Positions 6,206-12,509 of a DNA stretch of 28,558 bases are shown here, one piece after another. The stretch is taken from positions 1 to 28,558 of the forward strand of contig JAJYHW010000036.1 in the NCBI GenBank assembly GCA_021784535.1, in the 5' to 3' direction. The translations under genes were made by a program, and so were the position numbers. The first letter of the stretch is position 1. The number at the start of each line of letters is the position of its first letter. Origin of the DNA: a bacterium. Its GTDB lineage: Bacteria; Patescibacteriota; Microgenomatia; Levybacterales; UBA12049. The notes under the pieces were generated by a model. It was given only the letters and a program-made list of their open reading frames with translations, searched no databases and was not told where the DNA came from.

Positions 6206-7615
6206 ATGTTGCGTTTATATAACTCACTTACTCGGAAAATCGAAGAATTTCAATCAATTCACCCCTTACAGGTCGGGATGTATACTTGCGGTCCTACGGT
6301 ATGTGGAGTTTCGCGGATTGGTAATTTCAGAGCTTTTACAACAGCTGACATTCTGGCTCGGGTATTCACATACAATGGCTATGATGTGCATTTTATTATG
6401 AATATTACCGATGTCGGACATCTTGTCAGTGACGCGGATACGGGAGAAGACAAATTGGAGAAATCAGCAAAAAAAGAAGGGAAAAATGTCTGTGAAGTTG
6501 CGGAATTTTATACTGAAGCGTTCTTTAAAGATTATCATGCGCTTAATTTGACCAGACCCGCAACATTTTGTAAAGCAACTGATCATATCAAAGAGCAAAT
6601 CGCGCTCATAAAACGTCTTGAAGAAAAAGGCTTTACGTACGAGACAGCAGATGGTATTTATTTTGATACTTCGATGTTTCCTCATTACGGTGCACTTTCA
6701 AATCTGGATCAAATAAAAGAAGGTGCACGGGTTGAGATAAATGATGAAAAAAGAAATCCCCGCGATTTCGCTTTATGGAAATTCAGTCCCAAAGACGAAA
6801 AACGGCAAATGGAGTGGAAAAGTCCCTGGGGTATCGGTTTCCCCGGCTGGCATATCGAATGCAGTGCGATGAGTATGAAATATCTTGGAGAAACATTTGA
6901 TATTCATACGGGAGGAGTAGATCATAAAGAAATTCATCATCCCAATGAGATCGCACAATCTGAGGCAGCTACCGGAAAAAAGTTTGTAAATTATTGGGTG
7001 CATACCGCCTTTATGCAGGTAAATGGAGAGAAAATGAGCAAAAGTCTTGGTAATACATACACCCTTTATGATATTGAAAAAGAAGGTTATGACATTTTGG
7101 CATTGAGATATCTCTATCTTCAGACGCAGTACCGGCAGGAAATGAATTTTACTTTTAATGCGCTTGACGGAGCGCAAAACGCGTATAAAAAATTAATTCT
7201 TGATGTCAGCCGGTGGGACGATCCTTCGGTAAGTTCAGGACAGGCAGTGCCGGCAGGTGTTTTTGAAGATTTTGAAAAGCAGTTTCTTGACGCACTCAAT
7301 GATGATCTGAATACGCCTCAGGCACTTGCTGTAATGTGGGAAGTGGTAAAATCACCCTATCCAAGTAGTCCAAAAATGAAAACATTATTTAAATTTGACC
7401 GTGTTTTGGGACTGCATATTCAGGAGTTAAGTTATCAGTTGCGAAATGCTCAACAAATTATCCCAGGTCATATTCAGAAACTGGTGGAAGAGAGGCAGCA
7501 CTTGCGAAAACTGCGTAAATTTAACACCGCGGATCAGATCCGTTCGCAGCTCGGAAAATTAGGATATGAAATTGAAGATACCAAAAAGGGTCCCAAAGTA
7601 ACAAAAAAGGCATAA
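6206..7615 (+). CDS. cysS: Cysteinyl-tRNA synthetase
   Basis: It charges tRNA-Cys. The 469-residue product is of normal length. The zinc site is complete (C28, C219, H244, E248, with the HHPNE context), KMSKS is at 276-280, and the WHIECSAM block is intact. Odd point 1: the HIGH signature reads RIGN (R37-N40, in PTVCGVSRIGNFRAF), so the normally conserved first histidine is arginine. Odd point 2: residues about 340-347 (DPSVSSGQA) are encoded by a palindromic-element-like stretch inserted before the C-terminal domain (7223-7245). The start could also be the GTG at 6203; the first residues MLRLYNSLTRKIEEF match the family from ATG 6206. Confidence 0.93.
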   Translation: MLRLYNSLTRKIEEFQSIHPLQVGMYTCGPTVCGVSRIGNFRAFTTADILARVFTYNGYDVHFIMNITDVGHLVSDADTGEDKLEKSAKKEGKNVCEVAEFYTEAFFKDYHALNLTRPATFCKATDHIKEQIALIKRLEEKGFTYETADGIYFDTSMFPHYGALSNLDQIKEGARVEINDEKRNPRDFALWKFSPKDEKRQMEWKSPWGIGFPGWHIECSAMSMKYLGETFDIHTGGVDHKEIHHPNEIAQSEAATGKKFVNYWVHTAFMQVNGEKMSKSLGNTYTLYDIEKEGYDILALRYLYLQTQYRQEMNFTFNALDGAQNAYKKLILDVSRWDDPSVSSGQAVPAGVFEDFEKQFLDALNDDLNTPQALAVMWEVVKSPYPSSPKMKTLFKFDRVLGLHIQELSYQLRNAQQIIPGHIQKLVEERQHLRKLRKFNTADQIRSQLGKLGYEIEDTKKGPKVTKKA

Positions 7616-7617
7616 TC

Positions 7618-7632
7618 AAGATCGAGGATCTT
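7618..7632. repeat. Short hairpin between convergent cysS and the membrane-protein gene
   Basis: AAGATC-GAG-GATCTT is a perfect 6-bp stem with a 3-nt loop, followed by another AGATCTT. It could act as a weak two-way terminator between the convergent genes. No T-run follows directly. Confidence 0.35.
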
Positions 7633-7657
7633 AGATCTTAGGAAATACGATTTGAGT

Positions 7658-7975
7658 TTATTTTTTCCTCATTGCTATCAGAAAGCTTATCAGAAAGTAT
7701 AAGAGCAGAGCCTGCCAAAAAATGATTGAGATCAGCGTTGTACTCAGAAAAATTGCTACTGCTTCCCGTTGGATACCATAGACAGTGATCAAAAGAGAAC
7801 CAGTTTTTGCCGCAAGAAAAAGAAGCGCTATAGCGATAAGCGGTGAAAAAATAACCGGCAGGAGAACCGGCCGGCGAAGCGTTTCTTTGATGGAGTGATA
7901 GGGATGAAACGTCAGTCCGAGAAGTGTTCTCGTCCAGAGATAGCTTCCATAAATGAACAATACTCTTTTTTTCAT
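7658..7975 (-). CDS. Small integral membrane protein downstream of ECF sigma factor
   Basis: The 105-residue product has an N-terminal hydrophobic segment (RVLFIYGSYLWTRTLLGL), a basic linker (HPYHSIKETLRRPVLLP), and two strong membrane helices (VIFSPLIAIALLFLAAKTGSLLI and AIFLSTTLISIIFWQALLLYFLISFLIA), ending AMRKK. I do not recognise a family. It is the last gene of a three-gene set led by an ECF sigma factor, from which it is separated by repeat-filled gaps. A role in the envelope response governed by that sigma factor is an inference from position only. No Shine-Dalgarno is visible upstream. Confidence 0.7.
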   Translation of the reverse strand: MKKRVLFIYGSYLWTRTLLGLTFHPYHSIKETLRRPVLLPVIFSPLIAIALLFLAAKTGSLLITVYGIQREAVAIFLSTTLISIIFWQALLLYFLISFLIAMRKK

Positions 7976-8070
7976 AGATTAGAAATGTTTTGTTTCGCTC
8001 GGTACTAAATATTTTTCTCCGTTGCAAGGTAGCAACCGAAAAATATTTGTATCTCGCTTCAGCAATCTAG
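7975..8070. repeat. Inverted-repeat element filling the gap in the sigma operon
   Basis: Outer arms TAGATT (7975-7980) and AATCTA (8064-8069) enclose inner arms TACTAAATATTTTTC...CGTTGC (8003-8025) and GCAACCGAAAAATATTTGTA (8032-8051). The inner arms resemble the arms of the element at 8323-8411. Confidence 0.65.
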
Positions 8071-8298
8071 TTATATCCCTCTAAAAATTGCCAATACTAC
8101 ATTTGTATATTCATGTCCAATAACACCTCGCAATATAATTGAAATGATAAATGCAAGCGGGATAAGAAATCGCCATGGGTGATCGCTAAGCCAAACGATT
8201 GCAAAGGCAAAAAATTTCGGGAAGGGGACAGCTTCCATTTCTTTTTTTTGCTGGCGGGCGCTTTTCTGGAGAAGTTTTATAAAATCATGTTCTTGCAT
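8071..8298 (-). CDS. Small membrane protein, possible anti-sigma partner
   Basis: The 75-residue product has a hydrophilic, basic N-terminus (MQEHDFIKLLQKSARQQKKEME, 1-22) followed by one or two hydrophobic helices (FPKFFAFAIVWLSDHPWRFLIPLAFIISIILRGVIG, about 26-61). The layout of a short cytosolic tail plus membrane anchor, directly downstream of an ECF sigma gene, is what a minimal membrane-bound anti-sigma factor would look like. However, no ZAS/HxxxCxxC motif is present and I cannot assign a family. It lies between two inverted-repeat elements. Confidence 0.65.
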   Translation of the reverse strand: MQEHDFIKLLQKSARQQKKEMEAVPFPKFFAFAIVWLSDHPWRFLIPLAFIISIILRGVIGHEYTNVVLAIFRGI

Positions 8299-8322
8299 TG
8301 TTATTGATAATTTCTCTTACTT

Positions 8323-8411
8323 GATACGAAAAATATTTTGTTTTCAATTCTCACGATCTTGTTTAATAAATAACAGAGTTGTTCAGGTGAAAACGAAAAT
8401 ATTTTTGTATC
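8323..8411. repeat. Long inverted repeat, copy of a dispersed element
   Basis: The 24-nt arms at 8323-8346 and 8388-8411 pair almost perfectly; GATAC, AAAAATATTTT and GTTTTCA all match, with one bulge on each side. The 41-nt loop contains CACGATCTTGTTTAATAAAT and a second small stem. Positions 8336-8386 are roughly 80% identical to 17562-17612, so this is a dispersed element rather than a one-off hairpin. Confidence 0.75.
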
Positions 8412-8421
8412 TAGTTCATAA

Positions 8422-8952
8422 TTATTGGTTATAATATTTGATAAATTGTTGTCTTGCACGATAAAGTCTTGATTCAGCCGTTTTGAAAGATACATTGAGT
8501 TGTATTGCAATAATTTTGACTGGCAGCTCTTGAATATAATGCATCCGGAGAATCTGCTGATATTTTTGCGAAAGTTTTTCAAGAGCCATTTGCAGTCTGA
8601 TTTTTACTTCCTCCTTTTCCAGTTGAAATTGCGGCTGATCGAATTCTTCAGCAACAATCTGAAGATAGGGAAATTGTGAAAAAAGGAGTGATTTAATTTT
8701 CTTTTTGCGGTAAAAATTTACCATTTTATGGTGTGCAATTTGATAAAGCCAGGCTTTGACATTGGCTTTATTGTTTACTGTCGGCAATTCCTCAATGGCG
8801 TCAAGGAAAACATCGTTGAGAATCTCCTGCGCGTCTTCCTCTTTGGGCAGTTTTTGTTTGAGATATCTCAGAATACCAGGTGAGAATTGTTTATAGAACT
8901 CCTCAACTGCGCTTTCATCGCCTTGTAAAATTCGTTCAATACTATGCTCCAT
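8422..8952 (-). CDS. ECF-type RNA polymerase sigma factor
   Basis: The 176-residue product is a two-domain sigma-70 family member of ECF type. Region 2 spans about residues 20-85 (DAQEILNDVFLDAIEELP, WLYQIAHHKMVNFYRKKK) and region 4 about 120-172 (LEKLSQKYQQILRMHYIQ, then the helix-turn-helix VKIIAIQLNVSFKTAESRLYRARQQF). It would direct polymerase to a small regulon, probably in response to an envelope or stress signal. Two small membrane proteins follow in the same direction. The start at 8952 is fixed by TATAAT (8959-8964 on the complement) ending 6 nt before it, with -35 TTGCTA at 17 nt. Confidence 0.9.
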   Translation of the reverse strand: MEHSIERILQGDESAVEEFYKQFSPGILRYLKQKLPKEEDAQEILNDVFLDAIEELPTVNNKANVKAWLYQIAHHKMVNFYRKKKIKSLLFSQFPYLQIVAEEFDQPQFQLEKEEVKIRLQMALEKLSQKYQQILRMHYIQELPVKIIAIQLNVSFKTAESRLYRARQQFIKYYNQ

Positions 8953-8958
8953 AGGCCA

Positions 8959-8987
8959 ATTATAAAGAAAAACGAATGATTTAGCAA
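8959..8987 (-). promoter_or_regulatory. Leaderless-type promoter of the sigma factor gene
   Basis: On the minus strand: -35 TTGCTA (8987-8982), 17-nt spacer, -10 TATAAT (8964-8959), 6 nt, ATG at 8952. It lies back to back with idi. Confidence 0.7.
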
Positions 8988-9018
8988 AAAAGCACGACGT
9001 AATAAAGGGAGAGATAGT

Positions 9019-9567
9019 ATGCAGGAATTAATTGTACTTGTTAATGATAACAATGAGCAGATCGGGATGATGGAGAAATTGGCAGCACACAATGCCGATA
9101 CCCCATTACATCGGGCTTTTTCCTGTTATGTTTTTAACAGCGATGGGAAATTCCTTCTGACGCAAAGGGCATTGAGTAAAAAAGTGTTTCCGGGTATCTG
9201 GACAAACAGCTGTTGTGGGCATCCGGGGCCGGGTGAGACAACAGAAGATGCAATTAAAAGGAGATTGGATTATGAGCTTGGTTTACAGCCGGAAAAACTG
9301 GAAGTTCTCTTGCCGCATTTCCGTTATCGTGCTGAAATGCAAGGAATTGTTGAAAATGAAATTTGCCCGGTTTATCTGGCAGTAGTTGTAAAAGATCCTC
9401 AACTCAATCCTATGGAAGTTGAAACGTACGAATGGATAGAATGGGAGGAGTTTAGAAAGAGGATTGAGTTGGATCCGAATAACTATTCACAGTGGTGCCG
9501 GGAGCAGGTGAAATTATTACGTCATCAAGTCATAAAGTCTTCAGGGAAAAAGCACTTGAAGACTTGA
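9019..9567 (+). CDS. idi: Isopentenyl-diphosphate delta-isomerase, type I
   Basis: It interconverts IPP and DMAPP and is a Nudix-fold enzyme. The 182-residue product has all the active-site marks: TNSCCGHP with the catalytic cysteine at C66, the metal-binding HRAF region, and ENE (E112, E114) in VENEICPVYLAV. The length matches the family. AGGGAGAG (9006-9013) is a plausible Shine-Dalgarno for ATG 9019, in contrast to the leaderless neighbours. The next gene, uppS, uses the product in polyprenyl synthesis. The last ten residues (VIKSSGKKHLKT) are encoded by an AAGTCTTCA/TGAAGACTT inverted repeat, so the natural C-terminus may have been altered by a repeat. Confidence 0.93.
   Translation: MQELIVLVNDNNEQIGMMEKLAAHNADTPLHRAFSCYVFNSDGKFLLTQRALSKKVFPGIWTNSCCGHPGPGETTEDAIKRRLDYELGLQPEKLEVLLPHFRYRAEMQGIVENEICPVYLAVVVKDPQLNPMEVETYEWIEWEEFRKRIELDPNNYSQWCREQVKLLRHQVIKSSGKKHLKT
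9535..9565. repeat. Inverted repeat at the 3' end of idi
   Basis: AAGTCTTCA (9535-9543) pairs perfectly with TGAAGACTT (9557-9565), and a further GACTTGAAGACTT copy follows. It overlaps the last codons of idi, so a repeat has been read into the protein. A weak terminator role is possible. Confidence 0.6.
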
Positions 9568-9592
9568 TAGACTTGAAGACTTACGACTAATT

Positions 9593-10273
9593 ATGTTGCA
9601 GCATGTAGCACTCATTATGGATGGAAATCGTCGATGGGCGAAGGAGAAAAAGCTTCGTGCGTTGCTGGGGCATCAAAAAGGATACGGGCAAATTGAGAAA
9701 ATTGTAGACCATGCAGAAAAATATGGGATAGCATATATTACTTTTTGGGCATTCTCAACTGAGAATTGGAAGAGAAGTAAGGAAGAAGTATCATATTTGA
9801 TGGATCTTTTTCGTGAAGTACTTAAGGGAGATTCGTTAAAAAGATTGATTGATAAAGGAGGCAAGATTGTCATATTGGGTAATATTACGCGATTTCCCCT
9901 GGATATCCAGAAGGAAATAGAAAGAGTCGTTGCAGTATCGAAGCATAATACAGGCATTCAGGTCAATATAGCACTCAATTATGGAGGCAGGGAAGAGATC
10001 GTGCATGCTGTACAACAAATAGTATCAGATAGCGTAAAACAGTATGAAATAACTGGCGATTTGATATCGCAATATTTATATACAAACGGCCAGCCTGATC
10101 CGGATTTGATCATCCGTACCGGAGGGGCGCAGCGGCTGAGCGGTTATCTTCCCTGGCAGAGTATTTATAGTGAATTATATTTTACTGAAACTTACTGGCC
10201 GGATTTTGATGAGAAGGAGTTTGATAAAGCGATTGAAGAGTTTGAAAGAAGAGAGAGAAGATTTGGACAGTAA
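9593..10273 (+). CDS. uppS: Isoprenyl (undecaprenyl) diphosphate synthase
   Basis: This cis-prenyltransferase makes the C55-type lipid carrier for cell-wall synthesis from farnesyl diphosphate and IPP. The 226-residue product has the catalytic aspartate in MDGNRRWAKE (D10), the TFWAFSTENWKRS block, NYGGREEI, and the C-terminal PDPDLIIRTGGAQRLSGYLP...YSELYFT...WPDF block that binds IPP. It is slightly short at the N-terminus compared with many family members but complete in motifs. It follows idi by 25 nt and is probably co-transcribed. The window also encodes a PBP, the downstream use of the carrier. There is no clear Shine-Dalgarno before ATG 9593. Confidence 0.94.
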   Translation: MLQHVALIMDGNRRWAKEKKLRALLGHQKGYGQIEKIVDHAEKYGIAYITFWAFSTENWKRSKEEVSYLMDLFREVLKGDSLKRLIDKGGKIVILGNITRFPLDIQKEIERVVAVSKHNTGIQVNIALNYGGREEIVHAVQQIVSDSVKQYEITGDLISQYLYTNGQPDPDLIIRTGGAQRLSGYLPWQSIYSELYFTETYWPDFDEKEFDKAIEEFERRERRFGQ

Positions 10274-10357
10274 TGGTTTCTCAGTTTGTTGAGATAGACT
10301 GCTCGCTCTATTTTATTAGATTCTTACTGGATAAGTAAACTTGCGACTTGCATCATG

Positions 10358-10386
10358 TTGCTTCTTTTACCTCTGCAAAGTATACT
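10358..10386 (+). promoter_or_regulatory. Leaderless-type promoter of the CoA-synthesis fusion gene
   Basis: -35 TTGCTT (10358-10363), 17-nt spacer, -10 TATACT (10381-10386), 7 nt, ATG 10394. It decides the start. The ATG at 10355 is upstream of the promoter and cannot be used from it. Confidence 0.65.
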
Positions 10387-10393
10387 TTTGGTT

Positions 10394-11392
10394 ATGCAGT
10401 ATAAGTTTAATAACTCAGTTGTCGGGGGGACTTTTGACAGGTTTCATGTGGGACACCGGAAGTTATTGGAAACAGCATTTGAACAATCCGAAAAAGTCGA
10501 TATCGGTATTGCAACGAATGAGCTGTTTAAAGATAAGCAGTTTGCTCATTTGATCGAGGACTACGAAGATCGCAGGAAATCCGTTATGGATTTTCTTTCA
10601 CAAAGGGCAGTTAGTGCTCGTGCGCGATTGATCCCGATTAATGATTTTTACGGGACGACGTTACAAGATATGGAACTTGACGCAATTTTTGTCACCGAAA
10701 GCAATAGGGAGCATGTGCTGAAGATAAATGAGGAACGAGAGAAGCGTGGCATTAGATCTTTGGAGATTGTGTCGGTTCCATTTGTCCGTGGTAATGACAA
10801 AGAGATTATCTCATCTGAGCGGATTCGTAAAGGACTTATTGACAGGGACGGGAATTCCTATAAGAAATTGTTTGAAGCACAAGAGGAGTTTGTTCTTACT
10901 GAAAAAGAACGAGATGAACTCCGTCAGCCGATTGGAAAAATCACAAAAGACATGAAGGACGTATTGTCTGTAATTGATGATAAGACTCTGCTGATTGCTG
11001 TTGGCGATATTGTGGCCGCATCGGTACAACAGGCAGGAAGATTGGCTGATATCAATATCATCGACGGTAAGACTCGCAGACATAATTTAGAGACTACTAA
11101 TATCCTCTCAGATGTAGCAATGACACACAGAGCAACCGAAAATCCGGCCGGAATAAGATCGCAAGAGGCAGCGAACACATTATTTGCAGCGATGAAAGAT
11201 TATAATACAACGCGTACAAAACAATTGATAGACGTTACCGGTGAGGAAGATTTACTCGCGATACCCGCGATATTGCTGGCGCCGCTGCATACCGTCGTTC
11301 TGTACGGTCAGTTTGACAAAGGAATTGTCGTTGTAAGCGTATCTGAACAGAATAAAAAGCGTGTGCAGGAACTTTTCAGAAAATTTCAATAG
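10394..11392 (+). CDS. Fusion: phosphopantetheine adenylyltransferase + GTP-dependent dephospho-CoA kinase (DUF359)
   Basis: The 332-residue product joins two enzymes. Residues 8-160 are a nucleotidyltransferase of the archaeal/eukaryotic PPAT kind: GGTFDRFHVGH (11-21) carries the ATP-binding HxGH, and ISSERIRKGLI (about 139-149) is the second signature. Residues about 179-332 resemble DUF359, the archaeal GTP-dependent dephospho-CoA kinase: PIGKI, VGDIVAASVQQAG (about 203-215), IIDGKTRRHNLE, NPAGIRSQEA, GEEDLLAIPAILLAP (283-297) and VLYGQFDKGIVVV. Together these would catalyse the last two steps to coenzyme A in one chain. The family facts are known for archaea; the combined role here is inferred. 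The start follows the promoter (7 nt after the -10). Confidence 0.88.
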   Translation: MQYKFNNSVVGGTFDRFHVGHRKLLETAFEQSEKVDIGIATNELFKDKQFAHLIEDYEDRRKSVMDFLSQRAVSARARLIPINDFYGTTLQDMELDAIFVTESNREHVLKINEEREKRGIRSLEIVSVPFVRGNDKEIISSERIRKGLIDRDGNSYKKLFEAQEEFVLTEKERDELRQPIGKITKDMKDVLSVIDDKTLLIAVGDIVAASVQQAGRLADINIIDGKTRRHNLETTNILSDVAMTHRATENPAGIRSQEAANTLFAAMKDYNTTRTKQLIDVTGEEDLLAIPAILLAPLHTVVLYGQFDKGIVVVSVSEQNKKRVQELFRKFQ

Positions 11393-11396
11393 CATA

Positions 11397-11972
11397 TTAC
11401 CACCTCCTCTCTCCATTTTTTAATCCATTTGAGACAGGTGCCGTGTTGCTGATAAAAAACGGTTTTTTGTATTGTAAAATAATTTTCATAAGACTGACAG
11501 TTTGCATAAGCGCAGGATGAAAAATATCTCTTTCTCTTTTGCCGCAGCTGAGAGTGATATAGAATTTTCCCATAGGGTCCCGTGTCCAATCCCAGTTTGT
11601 TTTTCCCGTGTAGGTTGCACGGCGGGCGCCTTTGGCGATTTTATACTGACACAGGTATTCAAGTAAAATGTGCTCAAAAAGATGACCGATTTCCGTATTG
11701 CGGACTTCTTCCCTGAAAGGAAGACCAAGATCGTTATAGCAGGTGGTACGCAGTACTGAAGGAAGCTTTTTTTTCAGTAATTTCGTGACAGCGGGAATTC
11801 CCTCGGTATTGAGCTTGTAATAATGGACATCCATAATGATGCAGGTTTTTGTTTGTTTTTGTGTGATTGTCAGTGAAAATAAATTTTCGGCAAAATATTT
11901 TTGTACATCCGGCCGGGGAAAATTTAATTTTGAAATGTACGCAGGAGCAGTAGATGATAATAACTGATTCAT
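11397..11972 (-). CDS. Stand-alone domain resembling the cyanophycin synthetase N-domain (HxxEH protein)
   Basis: The 191-residue product has no signal peptide. A central EIGHLFEHILLEYLC (H97, E100, H101) followed by ATYTGKTNWDW and GKFYITLSC is, by eye, like the N-terminal domain of cyanophycin synthetases (EHxALEL, then GRTRE, then a beta strand). The HxxEH core also looks like a zinc metallopeptidase motif. There is no ATP-grasp or Mur-ligase part and no such gene in the window, so this would be a free-standing domain. The start is tentative: TTATCT lies 6 nt upstream, preceded by a GTAAGAA direct repeat (see findings). It converges on the CoA fusion gene with a 4-nt gap. Confidence 0.6.
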   Translation of the reverse strand: MNQLLSSTAPAYISKLNFPRPDVQKYFAENLFSLTITQKQTKTCIIMDVHYYKLNTEGIPAVTKLLKKKLPSVLRTTCYNDLGLPFREEVRNTEIGHLFEHILLEYLCQYKIAKGARRATYTGKTNWDWTRDPMGKFYITLSCGKRERDIFHPALMQTVSLMKIILQYKKPFFISNTAPVSNGLKNGERRW

Positions 11973-11989
11973 AAATAGAGATAAGCTCT

Positions 11990-12005
11990 TCTTACAGGAT
12001 TCTTA
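11990..12005 (-). promoter_or_regulatory. GTAAGAA direct repeat upstream of the HxxEH gene
   Basis: On the minus strand GTAAGAA-TCCT-GTAAGAA is an 11-bp-period direct repeat (TTCTTAC...TTCTTAC on the plus strand) located 17-33 nt upstream of the start codon, roughly where a -35 should be. OmpR/PhoB-type regulators bind such repeats; an OmpR-type regulator is encoded at 25816. The link is inferred. Confidence 0.4.
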
Positions 12006-12078
12006 CGGATCCAGACCTAAATGTATCTGTTTTCACGAACTAAGTCAAGCTCAACAGGCACAAATAACACCTGTAATA

Positions 12079-12432
12079 TTAGAGAGGCATGGGGCTGCCT
12101 TTTTTCCAGCAGGTTCGATGTTGCTTGGCGCCAAATATGATGGGTCCTGCCTGCGTACAGAGATAATCAGGCGGGCAGTCAGCGTTGGTTTGGCAGGAGA
12201 TTTTGCCGTTTTGAAGATTGATGGGAGTTGGAGTAATTGGTAGTGAAACGGTCGGAGTGGGCTTAACGATAATAATAGTTCCTACCGCATGCGGTTTTTG
12301 CGCGTCCAGCTTCTGCTGGTAGTACATTCCATAATAAAATGCCGCGACAGGAAGCAAAATGAACATAAGAAGAGCAATAGTTCTGGAAAGCGGTGTCACT
12401 GTGGTTGCCCATGCAGGAAGTTTGGTTTTCAT
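12079..12432 (-). CDS. Membrane-anchored protein with small Cys-containing outer domain
   Basis: The 117-residue product is a type II single-span protein: short basic N-terminus, membrane helix at about 18-37 (RTIALLMFILLPVAAFYYGM), a Pro/Thr/Ile linker (VKPTPTVSLPITPTPI, about 57-71), then a small domain with four cysteines (C80, C86, C92, C108: CQTNADCPPDYLC...TC). This domain would lie outside the membrane, probably held by disulfides. I recognise the layout as common in CPR genomes but not a named family. A textbook promoter fixes the start: TTGACT-17-CATAGT-6-ATG on the minus strand. The gene lies just downstream of the PBP gene, which has a similar Pro/Thr linker. Confidence 0.75.
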   Translation of the reverse strand: MKTKLPAWATTVTPLSRTIALLMFILLPVAAFYYGMYYQQKLDAQKPHAVGTIIIVKPTPTVSLPITPTPINLQNGKISCQTNADCPPDYLCTQAGPIIFGAKQHRTCWKKGSPMPL

Positions 12433-12438
12433 AGTTTA

Positions 12439-12467
12439 ACTATGGAAGAAATGAAAAAAGAAGTCAA
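12439..12467 (-). promoter_or_regulatory. Leaderless-type promoter of the Cys-domain membrane protein
   Basis: Minus strand: -35 TTGACT (12467-12462), 17-nt spacer, -10 CATAGT (12444-12439), then 6 nt to the ATG at 12432. Confidence 0.65.
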
Positions 12468-12509
12468 GTTTTGTAATTGAGATCGTTTAAGAATTTCGCG
12501 GAGTTCGCT

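Noticed and set aside
8301..8582. 93-residue minus-strand ORF overlapping the end of the sigma gene
   Set aside because: It overlaps the well-supported sigma frame for half its length, and the rest is the inverted-repeat element.
11676..11702. HLFEH in the 191-residue protein read as an M16 zinc peptidase
   Set aside because: The flanking pattern lacks the downstream glutamate context and the length of M16 proteins; the cyanophycin-synthetase N-domain comparison fits better.
11973..12078. Possible tRNA or riboswitch in the gap upstream of the HxxEH gene
   Set aside because: No cloverleaf or conserved riboswitch core could be found by eye; only the TTCTTA repeat and short hairpins are visible.
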